Shown in pieces: positions 34,011-42,842 of a stretch of DNA of 47,331 bases. Origin of the DNA: Deltaproteobacteria bacterium. GTDB lineage: Bacteria; Myxococcota_A; Polyangia; DRWM01; JAAZOP01. The stretch is taken from assembly GCA_016218765.1 (NCBI GenBank), contig JACRCZ010000148.1:1-47331 (forward strand), written 5' to 3'. The notes under the pieces were generated by a model. The model searched no databases. It was not told the origin of the DNA and was given only the letters and a program-made list of their open reading frames with translations. Position numbers and translations under genes: made by a program. Positions within the stretch are counted from its first letter, which is position 1, and each line of letters opens with the position of its first letter.

Positions 34011-34850
34011 TCAGCGCCACCGCTCCACCGCCTTCCGGTGCTCCTCGTACGTCCGGCTGAACACGTGGGTGCCGTCGCCGCGCGCGACATAGAAGAGGTC
34101 GTCCGTGTCGGGACGCACGAGCACCCCCCGCAGGCTCGCCAATCCCGGATTGCCGATCGGCCCCGGCGGCAGCCCGTCGTGGCGGTACGTGTTGTACGGG
34201 TTCGCCGCGTCGTCGAGCATCGCACGGGTCGGCGCCCGCCCCTCCGCCCCCTTGCACGACTCGAGCCCCGGAACACGCCGGCACCCGTACACCGCCGTCG
34301 GATCCACCTGCAGCCGCGAGACCTCCGGGTCCTTCCCCACCAACCGGTTCCACATCACCCCAGCGATCCGCGGCCGCTCCCGGTCCACCACCGCCTCGGC
34401 CTCCACCATCGAGGCCAGCGTCACCCACGCCAGCTCGCCGTCCACCCCCGTCGCCGTCCCCAGCTCCCGGATCGCCGCTTCCCGTCCCCTGCGCACTTCC
34501 CCGGTCTTCGCCCCGAAATTGTCCACCAACCGGGCCAGCACTTCTCGCGCCGGCGTCCTGGCGTAGAACCGATACGTGTCCGGAAACAGGAACCCCTCCG
34601 CATCGTCCGCCGGGATTCCCAGCCCACGTACCAACTCCCGGTCGAAACACGCCGCGAGGAACTCTTCCGCCGGCACCACCCCCGCCGTCTCCAGCGCCGT
34701 GGCGACGTCGTACACCGTCCATCCCTCGCGCAACACCACCCGCGCTTCGTACCGCACCGCCCGCGCCTGCACGAGCAGCCCCACCGCGACGCCGGCCGCC
34801 AGGACCCCGAACCCCGCCGCGCCGATCACGACGCCCCGCGTCCGACTCAC
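34011..34850 (-). CDS. mltG: endolytic murein transglycosylase MltG
   Basis: A 279-residue inner-membrane-anchored lytic transglycosylase that cuts nascent glycan strands and helps set glycan length. A single N-terminal helix (about residues 7-28) anchors it. The LysM-like region is VVLREGWTVYDVATALETAGVVP. The catalytic domain contains EGFLFPDTY, LASMVEAEA with catalytic Glu150, LQVDPTAVYG and NPYNTYRHDGLPPGPIGNPG, all standard MltG/YceG landmarks. It is shorter than E. coli MltG (340). It is downstream of ruvX, separated by a duplicated decamer array. Confidence 0.92.
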   Translation of the reverse strand: MSRTRGVVIGAAGFGVLAAGVAVGLLVQARAVRYEARVVLREGWTVYDVATALETAGVVPAEEFLAACFDRELVRGLGIPADDAEGFLFPDTYRFYARTPAREVLARLVDNFGAKTGEVRRGREAAIRELGTATGVDGELAWVTLASMVEAEAVVDRERPRIAGVMWNRLVGKDPEVSRLQVDPTAVYGCRRVPGLESCKGAEGRAPTRAMLDDAANPYNTYRHDGLPPGPIGNPGLASLRGVLVRPDTDDLFYVARGDGTHVFSRTYEEHRKAVERWR

Positions 34851-34901
34851 GGCCCCTTCCGCCTTCTCCCGCCCCCGTCCATCGGTGGTTCCCCTCTCCG
34901 G

Positions 34902-34936
34902 CCCCTATCTGTGTTCATCTGTGTTCATCTGTGGCT
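34902..34936 (-). repeat. decamer array, copy B
   Basis: On the minus strand it reads CACAGATGAA, CACAGATGAA, CACAGATAGG and ends in GGGG. It lies about 50 bases upstream of the mltG start in sense orientation. A nearly identical array (copy C) is 55 bases away, so this spacer contains a local duplication; a partial CACCGATGGA-like half-copy is visible near 34878-34895. Confidence 0.85.
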
Positions 34937-34956
34937 CCCCGCCCCGTCCCCTCCCT

Positions 34957-34993
34957 CCCCTATCTGTGTTCATCTGTGTTCATCTGTGGTTTC
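34957..34993 (-). repeat. decamer array, copy C, overlapping the 3' end of ruvX
   Basis: On the minus strand GAAACC is followed by CACAGATGAA, CACAGATGAA, CACAGATAGG and GGG. The ruvX reading frame enters the array, which supplies its last residues (TTDEHR) and its TGA stop at 34972-34970. Confidence 0.85.
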
Positions 34994-35425
34994 TTCTTCC
35001 CCGTCTCCGCGCTCTCCCCTCCTCGCCTCCAGCCATGCCTCCAGCAGCAGCGCCGCCGCGGCGGAGTCGATCCGCTCGCGCCGCTTCTCCCGCCGCATCC
35101 CGCGCCCGATCAGCCCCCGCTCCGCCTGCACCGTCGTCAAGCGCTCGTCGAACAGCTCCACCGGCCGCCCCGTCGCCCGCCTGACCGCGGCCGCCAGCTC
35201 GCGCGCCGCCTTCGCCGCCGGCCCCTCCGTCCCGTCCAGCCGCAACGGCAGCCCCACGACGATCCGCTCCACGGACCGCTCCGCCGCCGCCGCCGCAATC
35301 GCCCGCAGGTGCCCCCCGTCCCCCCGCACCTCGATCGGCTCCAAGGGCCTCGCGAACGACGCTCGCGGGTCCGACACCGCCACCCCGATGCGCCTCGTCC
35401 CGGGATCGAGCGCCATGACCATCAT
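34970..35425 (-). CDS. ruvX: RuvX/YqgF-type putative Holliday-junction resolvase or pre-16S rRNA nuclease
   Basis: A 151-residue RNase H-fold nuclease of the YqgF family. The first strand MALDPGTRRIGVAVSD carries the catalytic Asp, VERIVVGLPLRLDGTEG follows, then VELFDERLTTVQAE with the acidic pair and RIDSAAAALLLEAWLE with the last Asp. In E. coli the protein processes 16S rRNA; resolvase activity is known for some relatives. It starts at ATG 35425 or an adjacent ATG, 12 bases after the HD-GYP gene stop, so it may belong to the chemosensory transcript. The C-terminal nine residues (GEEETTDEH) are atypical because they are written by the decamer repeat. Confidence 0.88.
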   Translation of the reverse strand: MMVMALDPGTRRIGVAVSDPRASFARPLEPIEVRGDGGHLRAIAAAAAERSVERIVVGLPLRLDGTEGPAAKAARELAAAVRRATGRPVELFDERLTTVQAERGLIGRGMRREKRRERIDSAAAALLLEAWLEARRGERGDGEEETTDEHR

Positions 35426-35437
35426 CGGCAGGGGAGT

Positions 35438-37711
35438 CTAGTACAGCGACGGCCACGCGACGTCCAGCATCGCCTCGGCCGCGCGGGGGTCGAAGTGCGA
35501 CGCGCGCAGCGAGGCGATGTGGTCGCGGATCTTCTCGTCGGCCCATGCCTTGCGGTAGGGGCGGTCGGAGCGCAGGGCGTCCCACACGTCCACCACGGCG
35601 AAGATCCGCGCCGCGAAGGGGATGGCGTCGCCCCGGAGGCCGCGCGGGTAGCCCGTGCCGTCCCACTTCTCGTGGTGGCAGTACGGGATGTCCAGCGCCG
35701 GGCGGAGGTGCGCGATCGGGGAGAGCAGGTCGAACGCCAGCTTGGGGTGGCTGCGCATGACGACCCATTCCTCGTCCGTCAGCGGACCGGGCTTGAGCAG
35801 GATGGCGTCGGGGATGCCCACCTTGCCGATGTCGTGCAGCAGCGCCCCGCGCCGCGCGTGGACCTGGTCCGCCTCGGAGTGGCCCAAGGCCCTGCCGAGC
35901 CGGAGGGTCATGTCCGTGACGCGCAGCGAGTGGCCCTCGGTCTCCTTGTCGCGCAGGTCGAGCGCGCGGGACCAGCCTTCGATCGTGGCGTCCCAGGCCA
36001 GCGACAGCTCGGTGTTGCTCCGTTGCAGGTCGGAGAGCAGGCCGGCGTTGTCCAGCGCGATCGCCGCCTGGCCCGCGAGGGCCTCGAAGAACTCCAGTCG
36101 CTCCGGATCGAGCTGCGTCGGCTTGCGCCAGAAGACCTCGAGCACCCCCGTGACGCGACCCTTGGTGATGAGCGGCACGCCGGCATAGCTGACGATTCCC
36201 TCGCGGCGCAGGAACTCCTCCCGGCCCGCCGCACCCTTCTCCGACTCGATGTCCACCACGACGGCCGGCTTCCGCTCGATCGCCGCCCGCCCCGCGATCC
36301 CCTCGCCCAGCCGCACCCGCAGGCCGCGCGGGACGCGAGTGCGGAAGCCGGCGCCGGCCGCGAACTCGAGCGCCGGCGAGTGAGGATCCAGGAGCAGCAC
36401 GTCGGCCGCATCGACCTGGAGGTCGGCCAGCGTGCGGTCGAGCAGGATGCCCAGCGTGACGCGATGGTCGAAGGAGGACGTGATCGCCAGGTCGATCGCC
36501 CGCAGCGTCTGGATCTGGGAGGTCTGCCGCAGCACCCGCTCCTCGTGACGGATCCGCCGCAGCGCGGCCCCCAGCTCCAGCGCGCCCGATTCGAGCGCCG
36601 CGACCAGGTGCGCGGGAAACCGGTTCCCCCGGTGGTCCGCCATGTGGATCAATCCGAGGACCTCCGTCCCGGCGCGGACCGGCACCAGCGCCACCGATTC
36701 GTACCCCTCGCGGCGGCACTCCTCGCGCATCGGCCCCCGCTCCTCCTCCGTCGTCTCCGCGAACAGCCGCGTCATGCCGTTCGTGACCAGCGAGCCGCCG
36801 TCCGTGGCCCACGGCCTGGCCCGGTCGGTCGCACCCCGCACGACGGCGCCGCACCAGCAGCCGTCGTCGTGGATGAGCAGCTCGTTCTCCTCCTCGAAGA
36901 AGCGCTCGGAAAACCCCTCGTGCGCCGCGTACGGGATCCGCCCGTCGGCGTCGAGCACCCGGACGCCCACCGCCGCGCACCCGGTCAGCGACCGGATGAC
37001 CTCGACGAAGCCGCGCACCAGCTCCGGCACGCCGCGCGCGCCGTTCGCGACGTGCAGGAGGTCGCCGGACAGGCGGAGCGCCGTGGCCTTGCGCTCCAGC
37101 TCCGCCGTCCGCTCGCGCACCTTCACCTCGAGCTGCTCGTTCAGCGCGCGCAGCTCGTCGCGCGCCCGCTCCAGCTCGCCGTTCTTCTGCACCGCGGTCT
37201 CGTAGGTCGAGATCAGCAGGTTGAGGATCTGCAGGCGGTCCGAGGTGATGATGTGGCGCCGTCCGCCGAAGAAGACATCGACCGCCATCTGCGAGTGGTC
37301 CTCCCGCCGGACCGCGCGGTTGGCCAGCAGGTAGCGGATGCGCTGCGTCAGGTAGCGCGTCTCGTACGGCTTGGTGAAGAAGTTGTCGGCCCCGCACGAC
37401 AGGCCGCGCAGCACGTCGCCGGCGTCGGACAGCGAGGTGAGCAGGATCACCGGGATGTCCCGCAGCCGCTCGTCCGCCTTCACCCGCCGGCACAGCTCGT
37501 AGCCATCGATGCCCGGCATCACGATGTCGCTGACGATCACGTCCGGCCGCAGGCTCTCGAGCCTGGCCAGCGCCGCCGCGCCGTCGTGGGCCACCGTGAC
37601 CCCGAAGTTCTCGGCCTCCAAGAGCGCCCGCAGCTCCTCCGCCTGCGTCCGGCTGTCCTCGACCACCAGGATCGCGGCCGAGCCGTCGTCGGTTTCGCGT
37701 GGACCGCTCAT
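35438..37711 (-). CDS. response regulator REC-GAF-GAF-HD-GYP, c-di-GMP phosphodiesterase
   Basis: A 757-residue response regulator. The REC domain (about 12-130) has acidic residues VVEDS and phospho-acceptor Asp62 in IVSDIVMPG. A coiled coil (about 165-205) leads to two GAF domains (about 210-370 and 395-550). The C-terminal HD-GYP domain carries HD at 626-627 (LLHDIGKVGIPD), HHE at 679-681 and DGTGYP at 684-689, so the metal-binding and GYP residues are intact and c-di-GMP hydrolysis is expected. The ATG overlaps the cheB stop by four bases (ATGA). In Wsp systems this operon position holds the diguanylate cyclase WspR, so here the CheA-like kinase probably lowers rather than raises c-di-GMP; the direction of control is inference. 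Confidence 0.9.
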   Translation of the reverse strand: MSGPRETDDGSAAILVVEDSRTQAEELRALLEAENFGVTVAHDGAAALARLESLRPDVIVSDIVMPGIDGYELCRRVKADERLRDIPVILLTSLSDAGDVLRGLSCGADNFFTKPYETRYLTQRIRYLLANRAVRREDHSQMAVDVFFGGRRHIITSDRLQILNLLISTYETAVQKNGELERARDELRALNEQLEVKVRERTAELERKATALRLSGDLLHVANGARGVPELVRGFVEVIRSLTGCAAVGVRVLDADGRIPYAAHEGFSERFFEEENELLIHDDGCWCGAVVRGATDRARPWATDGGSLVTNGMTRLFAETTEEERGPMREECRREGYESVALVPVRAGTEVLGLIHMADHRGNRFPAHLVAALESGALELGAALRRIRHEERVLRQTSQIQTLRAIDLAITSSFDHRVTLGILLDRTLADLQVDAADVLLLDPHSPALEFAAGAGFRTRVPRGLRVRLGEGIAGRAAIERKPAVVVDIESEKGAAGREEFLRREGIVSYAGVPLITKGRVTGVLEVFWRKPTQLDPERLEFFEALAGQAAIALDNAGLLSDLQRSNTELSLAWDATIEGWSRALDLRDKETEGHSLRVTDMTLRLGRALGHSEADQVHARRGALLHDIGKVGIPDAILLKPGPLTDEEWVVMRSHPKLAFDLLSPIAHLRPALDIPYCHHEKWDGTGYPRGLRGDAIPFAARIFAVVDVWDALRSDRPYRKAWADEKIRDHIASLRASHFDPRAAEAMLDVAWPSLY

Positions 37712-38787
37712 TCCATCCCCTCCTTGCCGGCGCCGAGCAGGCCCAGCGCCGAGATGATGCCTTCGGGCGGCAGCACGTAGGTCGCAGCCCCGAGCCGGAT
37801 CGCCTCCCCCGGCATGCCGTGGATGACCGAGCTGGCGGCGTCCTGGGCCAGCGTCAGCGCCCCGGCCCGGCGCAGCTCCAGCAGCTCCTCGGCCCCGTCC
37901 CGGCCCATCCCCGTGAGCAGGACGCCGACCGCGCGCGGACCGAAGGCCGCGCCAACCGAGCGGAAAAGATGGGCGACGGACGGGCGCAGCCCGCCGTCGG
38001 GCTCGTCGCGGCAGAGCCGGGTCCGCCCGCCGGGCGTGACCCCCAGGTGCATGTCGTCCGGGGCGACGTAGGCGCGCCCCGGCTCGAGCGGCTCGTCGTG
38101 GCGCGCCAGGGTCACCGGGATCGCGGACGTCCCGGAAAGCCATTCGACGAAGCCGCCCAGGAACCCCGGCGCCATGTGCTGCACGAGCAGCACGGGCGCG
38201 AGAAAGCGCCGCGGGAGCCCGGCGAGGATCTGCGCCACCACGGGCGGCCCGCCCGTCGATGCCCCGATCGCCACGAGTCGCTCGGGCAGCGACGGCCCGG
38301 CCGCCCAAGGCCGGACAGGCGCCCGCGGCGGCACGGTGGGCGTCCCGCTGCGCCCCGCCGGCCGGCGCCGCACGACCGGGACCTCGGCCATCGTGCGCAC
38401 CGTGCGCAGCAGCTCGGCGACCTCCCGTTCGTGCCGCTCGTCCCCCGGCCCGGCCGGCCGCCGCAGGATCGCCAGCGCCCCGGCCTCGATGGCGCGGAAG
38501 CTCTTGTGGACCTCGTCCGGCTCGTAGCTCCCGGTCACCACGACGATCGGCGTGGGCACCGTCTCCATGATCACCCGGGTGGCGACGAAGCCGTCCATCC
38601 CCGGCATCCGGAGGTCCATCGTCACCACGTCGGGCCGCAGCGACGCCACGCGCTCGACCGCCTCCGCGCCGCCGGCCGCGGTGCCCGCGACCTCCAGCCG
38701 CGGATCGCTCCGCACCAGCTCGCAGAGGTACTCGACGTTCACCGGCGAGTCGTCGACGATCAGCACCCGGATCCGCCGCTCCATCAT
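37708..38787 (-). CDS. cheB: CheB/WspF-type protein-glutamate methylesterase
   Basis: A 359-residue CheB. The REC domain has Asp58 in VVTMDLRMPG as the phosphorylation site. After a Pro/Arg-rich linker (about 138-165) the methylesterase domain contains the catalytic triad: Ser177 in GASTGG, His204 in VQHM and Asp297 in TGMGRDG. It would demethylate or deamidate the MCP encoded in the same operon and, when phosphorylated by the CheA-like kinase, reset the receptor. The start lies four bases after the cheA stop. Confidence 0.93.
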   Translation of the reverse strand: MMERRIRVLIVDDSPVNVEYLCELVRSDPRLEVAGTAAGGAEAVERVASLRPDVVTMDLRMPGMDGFVATRVIMETVPTPIVVVTGSYEPDEVHKSFRAIEAGALAILRRPAGPGDERHEREVAELLRTVRTMAEVPVVRRRPAGRSGTPTVPPRAPVRPWAAGPSLPERLVAIGASTGGPPVVAQILAGLPRRFLAPVLLVQHMAPGFLGGFVEWLSGTSAIPVTLARHDEPLEPGRAYVAPDDMHLGVTPGGRTRLCRDEPDGGLRPSVAHLFRSVGAAFGPRAVGVLLTGMGRDGAEELLELRRAGALTLAQDAASSVIHGMPGEAIRLGAATYVLPPEGIISALGLLGAGKEGME

Positions 38788-38791
38788 CGCC

Positions 38792-41092
38792 TCACAGCAA
38801 CCGCGCCACGACCTCGAGCAGGTTGCTCTGGTCGAAGCTGCTCTTGACCAGGTACGCGTTCGCCCCGGCCTCGATCCCCTTCTCCCGGTCCTCGCGGCTC
38901 TCCCGCGCGGTGACCAGCACCACCGGCAGCCCGGCGAACCGCGGGTCCGCCCGCACCGCCGCGGTCAGCGCGAAGCCGTCCAGCCGCGGCATCTCCACGT
39001 CGGACACCAGCAGGTCGAACTCCCCCGCCCGCAGCTCGGCCAGCGCCTCCGCCCCGTCGGCGGCGGTGCGCACGCGGTAGCCGGCCGACTCCAGGATGTT
39101 GCGCAGCAGCGTGCGCGAGGTGATCGAGTCCTCCGCGACCAGGACCGCCCTCGTGCGCGCGGCCGGTCCGGCGGCGGCCGTCGCGGAACGTCCCATGCCG
39201 GCCGCCGTGCGCCGCAGGTCGGGCGCATGCAGCACCGGCGCGACCCGCCCGCCGCCCAGCACCGCCGCCCCGGCCAGGTGGCGCACCCGGCGCAACGGAT
39301 ACGGCAACGGCTTCGTGACGGCGGGCTCCTCGCCCAGAACCTCGTCCACGACCAGCGCCAGCGGGTCACCCCCGGCAAGCACGACCGCCGGGAGCGCCGC
39401 CTCCGTTCCGGCGGCATGCCCGCCCGGCCGGCCCAGCAGCTCGGCCAGCCACGCCACCGCGATGCGCCGCCCGTTGTACGCCACCGTCTCGCGGTTCTCC
39501 ACCGGCGCGATGTCGCCCGGCTTCACCCGGAGCGTGCGCTCCACCGCCCGCAGCGGGAGCACGAAGTCCTCGCCGCCGGCCCGCAGCAGGAGCCCGCGGA
39601 ACGCGGTGAGCGCGAGCGGCACGACGATGCGGAAGACGGCCCCGGCCCCGGCAGTCGAGCGCGCCTCGGCCGCGCCGCCGAGGCGCTCGGCCTTCTCGCG
39701 CACGATGGCCAGGCCCAGGCCGCGTCCCGAGAGGTCGGTGACCAGCGGGCTGGTGGTCACGCCGGAGCGGAAGGCGAGGTCGCTGGCCGTCGCGTCGTCC
39801 AGCTCCGCCGCCTGGCCGGCCGTCAGCAGCCCGCGCCGCACGGCCGCCGCGCGGACGTTCCCGGCATCGATCCCCGCGCCGTCGTCCGCGACCGTCACCT
39901 CGACCTTCCCCCCCGGCAGCGGGGCGACTCGCACGGCCACGGTCCCGCGCCGCGGCTTGCCCCGCGCCGCGCGCACCGCCGGCGTCTCGATGCCGTGGTC
40001 GATCGCGTTGCGCACGAGGTGCACGAAGGCGTCCTTCATTTCCTCGACCACCCGGCGGTCGATCTCGACCTCGGTCCCCTCGAACGTCAGCTCCGCCTCC
40101 TTGCCCTGCCCCCGGGCCAGGTCCCGGACCAGGAGGGCGAGCCCGGCGAACGCGGCGGAGAACGGCACCGTCAGCGCGCGGCGCGCGGCCTCGGTCAGGC
40201 CGTCCAGCGCGCGGTCGTAGGCCGCGCCGTCCCGCTCCAGCCCGGCGGCCAGCACGCCCGCCGCGGCCCGGGCGCGCCGCAACAGCTCGTCGCCGCGTTC
40301 GAGCGCGTCGAGCAGCTCGGCCGGCGACCCGCCGGCAAGCCCGGCGGATGCCGCCGCCCGGTCGGCGAGGCACGCGCGCAACCCGGGCGCGAGCCCGGCC
40401 CACCTCCGCTCCCACTCGTCCAGCGCCGCACGCAGCGCGCGCGCCTCCGCCGCGCGGGGCGTCGCCAGGGCCCGCACCGCGGACAGCTCCTCGACCTGCC
40501 CGAGCAGCCGCTGCAGCGCGGACGTCCGCATGCGAATCGGCTGTTCCTCGGCGTCCGCTCCCGCACCGCTCGCCGCGCCGCGGGCTTCGGCCCGCGGCGG
40601 CGGGGCTTCGGCCGGCGGTTGCGGGCCCTCGGCACGCGGCCGTCCTCCCGTCGCCGCCGCACCGTTTGCCGCGCCGTCCGCCGTCCGCTCCAGGGCCGCG
40701 AGCGCGTCGCGCGTCTTCTCGAGCGTCGCGGCCGGCGCGTTGATCGCTTCCGCTCCCGCCGCCGGCAGCAGCCCGGGAAGGAGGGCGAGCACTTCCTGGA
40801 TGCCGTCGAGGAGCGCGGGCGAGGGCGACAGCAAGCCGCGCTGGAGCCGGGCCAGCACGTCCTCCAGGCGCTGGCAAACGGCGACGAGATCGGGGAGGTT
40901 GACCGTGCGCGCGGCGCCCTTGAGGCTGTGCGCGCCGCGGAAGATGCCCTCCAGGACCGCGGCGCGGCGGGCCGGCAAGGGATCCCCCTCCAGCTCGAGC
41001 ACCCCTTCCCGCAGCGCGCGAAGATGGTCCTGCGCCTCCTCCTGGAACAGCGCCAGGAGCCGGCGGCGAAGCTCTCCGTTCCCGTTGCCCAT
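38792..41092 (-). CDS. cheA: hybrid CheA-REC histidine kinase (WspE-like)
   Basis: A 766-residue hybrid kinase. The HPt domain has the phosphorylated His55 in GAHSLKGAA. A Pro/Ala-rich linker (about 130-185) stands where P2 is normally found. The dimerisation/HATPase region contains HLVRNAIDHGIE (N box), VTVADDGAGID (G1) and GRGLGLAIV (G2), then a CheW-like domain (ALTAFRGLLLRAGGEDFVLPL). A C-terminal REC domain has acceptor Asp698 in LVSDVEMPRLDG. CheA with a fused REC is typical of Wsp and Frz-like chemosensory systems rather than flagellar chemotaxis. It sits between mcp and cheB in the operon. Confidence 0.92.
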   Translation of the reverse strand: MGNGNGELRRRLLALFQEEAQDHLRALREGVLELEGDPLPARRAAVLEGIFRGAHSLKGAARTVNLPDLVAVCQRLEDVLARLQRGLLSPSPALLDGIQEVLALLPGLLPAAGAEAINAPAATLEKTRDALAALERTADGAANGAAATGGRPRAEGPQPPAEAPPPRAEARGAASGAGADAEEQPIRMRTSALQRLLGQVEELSAVRALATPRAAEARALRAALDEWERRWAGLAPGLRACLADRAAASAGLAGGSPAELLDALERGDELLRRARAAAGVLAAGLERDGAAYDRALDGLTEAARRALTVPFSAAFAGLALLVRDLARGQGKEAELTFEGTEVEIDRRVVEEMKDAFVHLVRNAIDHGIETPAVRAARGKPRRGTVAVRVAPLPGGKVEVTVADDGAGIDAGNVRAAAVRRGLLTAGQAAELDDATASDLAFRSGVTTSPLVTDLSGRGLGLAIVREKAERLGGAAEARSTAGAGAVFRIVVPLALTAFRGLLLRAGGEDFVLPLRAVERTLRVKPGDIAPVENRETVAYNGRRIAVAWLAELLGRPGGHAAGTEAALPAVVLAGGDPLALVVDEVLGEEPAVTKPLPYPLRRVRHLAGAAVLGGGRVAPVLHAPDLRRTAAGMGRSATAAAGPAARTRAVLVAEDSITSRTLLRNILESAGYRVRTAADGAEALAELRAGEFDLLVSDVEMPRLDGFALTAAVRADPRFAGLPVVLVTARESREDREKGIEAGANAYLVKSSFDQSNLLEVVARLL

Positions 41093-41114
41093 CAGCCCGC
41101 GTCCCCGACCTCGC

Positions 41115-42761
41115 TCACAGGCGGAACCGCTCGACCAGGCCGCGCAGCTTCTCGCCCAGCTCGAGCACGTTGCGCGCGGCCTGCGCGGCCTGGCCGGTCG
41201 CCGCGACGTTCTGCTGGCTCGCCTTGTTGATGTTGTCCATGGCCTGGGTCGCCTGGTCGACGCCGACCATCTGCTGCTTGGACGTCGCTGCGATCTGGGT
41301 CGCGGTCTCCGCGGCGCGGGCGACGGCGTCGCCGAGCAGCCGGATCGACTCGCCGGCCTCCTGGGACTGGCGCGCGCCGGCATCGATCGTCTTGCCGCAC
41401 TGCTCGGTCGCCATCACCGCCGCGCCGGTGGCCTTCTGGTTCTCGGCGAGGATGGCCCGAACCTGCGCGGTGGCCTGGCGCGACTGCTCGGCGAGGCTCT
41501 TGATCTCCTGGGCCACCACGCCGAACCCGCGCCCGGCCTCGCCCGCCTTGGCCGCCTCGATCGCCGCGTTGACCGCCAGCAGGTTGGACTGCTCGGCGAG
41601 GTCCTGGACCGTCGCCGTGATCTCGCCGATCGTCTGGCTCTGCTCGGAGAGCCGCAGGATGCTCTGCGCCAGTCCGTCCATCTGCGCCCGGATCTGCCGC
41701 ATCCCCTCGACGCTCTGCTCGACGGCGCGGCGCCCCTGCGCCGCGGCCTGCGTCGTCTGCTGCGCCGTCTCCGCGACCTGCTGCGCCTTCTGCGTCGCCA
41801 CGGTCACCGTCTGGCGCGTCTCGCCCAGCGTCGCGGTCGTCTGCGAGACCGCCGCGGCGGTCTCCGACGCGCTCGCCGAGATCTGCCCCGTCGTCGCCGA
41901 GATCTCCTGCGCCGCGCTCGAGAGCACGCCGACCCCCTCGTGGATGTCGCGCGTCATCTCGCGCAGACTCTTCGTCATCGTCCCGAAGTTGCGCGCCAAC
42001 TCCCCGACCTCGTCGCGCCGGTCCAGCCGCGGCGGCTCGACGCTCAGGTCGCCCTCCGCGATCCGCGCCGCCGTGGCGGAGGCCTGCCCCAGCGGCCGGC
42101 TGATCGAGCGGCCGATGCCGAAGGCGATGAGGAACCCGAGGACGATCGCGGCGGCGCCCAACACCAGGACCACCCGGACGGCCGCGTCCGACTCGTCGAC
42201 GACCCCAGCGGCCCGCTGATCGGCCAGTCGATCGGCCTCCTCCCCGAGCGCGCGGATCTGGTCGCGCATCTTCACGTACCGTTCGGCCTGGACGCCGGTG
42301 ACCAGTGCCAGAATCTCGGCCGTGACGGTGCCGCCTTGAAGCATCTCAATCACGTCCCGCACCGTCTCCTCGTACTGCTTCAGCTCGGCCACCAGCCCCG
42401 GCAGACTGTTGGCCAGATCGCTGCCCGGAGCCGCTGCAGACTTCACCTTGCCCACATCTTCCCCGAGCCGTTGCCAGACGTCCTCCATCTCCGAGCGTGC
42501 TGCCTCAGCCGCGACCGTGTCACCGCTCTGCGTTTCGATGATCATCCCCAGCATGTTGGCTCGGATCGCGTTGAGTCGACTCCGCCACGAGGCGAGCCCC
42601 GCCCCAGCCACGAATTCATGGTCGTGGAAGGCCTGAACCTGGTCGCGGGTGTCACGCAGCGCGTTCCAGCCGACGACCGCCGTCGCCGCCACGAGCACGA
42701 GGATCGTGCCGAATCCCAGCGCCAGCTTGCCGGCGACCTTCAGGTCGAGAAACCACTTCAT
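41115..42761 (-). CDS. methyl-accepting chemotaxis protein (4HB-HAMP-MA)
   Basis: A 548-residue receptor. TM1 is about residues 12-31 and TM2 about 194-216. The periplasmic part between them (about 35-190) is helical and suits a four-helix-bundle sensor (4HB_MCP). HAMP follows (SISRPLGQASATAARIAEGDLSVEPP), then a long methylation/signalling bundle with the hairpin tip around LAEQSNLLAVNAAIEAAKAGEAGRGFGVVAQEIKSLAEQS. No C-terminal CheR-binding pentapeptide is present (it ends GLVERFRL), as in WspA. GGAAGGAGG lies just upstream of ATG 42761 and overlaps the end of decamer array D. Confidence 0.92.
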   Translation of the reverse strand: MKWFLDLKVAGKLALGFGTILVLVAATAVVGWNALRDTRDQVQAFHDHEFVAGAGLASWRSRLNAIRANMLGMIIETQSGDTVAAEAARSEMEDVWQRLGEDVGKVKSAAAPGSDLANSLPGLVAELKQYEETVRDVIEMLQGGTVTAEILALVTGVQAERYVKMRDQIRALGEEADRLADQRAAGVVDESDAAVRVVLVLGAAAIVLGFLIAFGIGRSISRPLGQASATAARIAEGDLSVEPPRLDRRDEVGELARNFGTMTKSLREMTRDIHEGVGVLSSAAQEISATTGQISASASETAAAVSQTTATLGETRQTVTVATQKAQQVAETAQQTTQAAAQGRRAVEQSVEGMRQIRAQMDGLAQSILRLSEQSQTIGEITATVQDLAEQSNLLAVNAAIEAAKAGEAGRGFGVVAQEIKSLAEQSRQATAQVRAILAENQKATGAAVMATEQCGKTIDAGARQSQEAGESIRLLGDAVARAAETATQIAATSKQQMVGVDQATQAMDNINKASQQNVAATGQAAQAARNVLELGEKLRGLVERFRL

Positions 42762-42775
42762 CGCGCGCCTCCTTC

Positions 42776-42812
42776 CCCGTATCGGTGTCCATCGGTGTTC
42801 ATCGGTGGTTTC
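42776..42812 (-). repeat. decamer array, copy D, in the leader of the MCP gene
   Basis: On the minus strand GAAACC is followed by CACCGATGAA, CACCGATGGA and CACCGATACG, ending in GGG that merges with the Shine-Dalgarno of the MCP gene. It interrupts the chemosensory operon between cheW and mcp. Its third base differs (CACCG in place of CACAG) from copies A-C. Confidence 0.85.
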
Positions 42813-42842
42813 AATTCGTCGCCTCCGTCGCGCTCCCGGTGG

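Noticed and set aside
27591..34993. Decamer arrays as a CRISPR
   Set aside because: Units are contiguous or nearly so with no spacers, and no cas gene is present.
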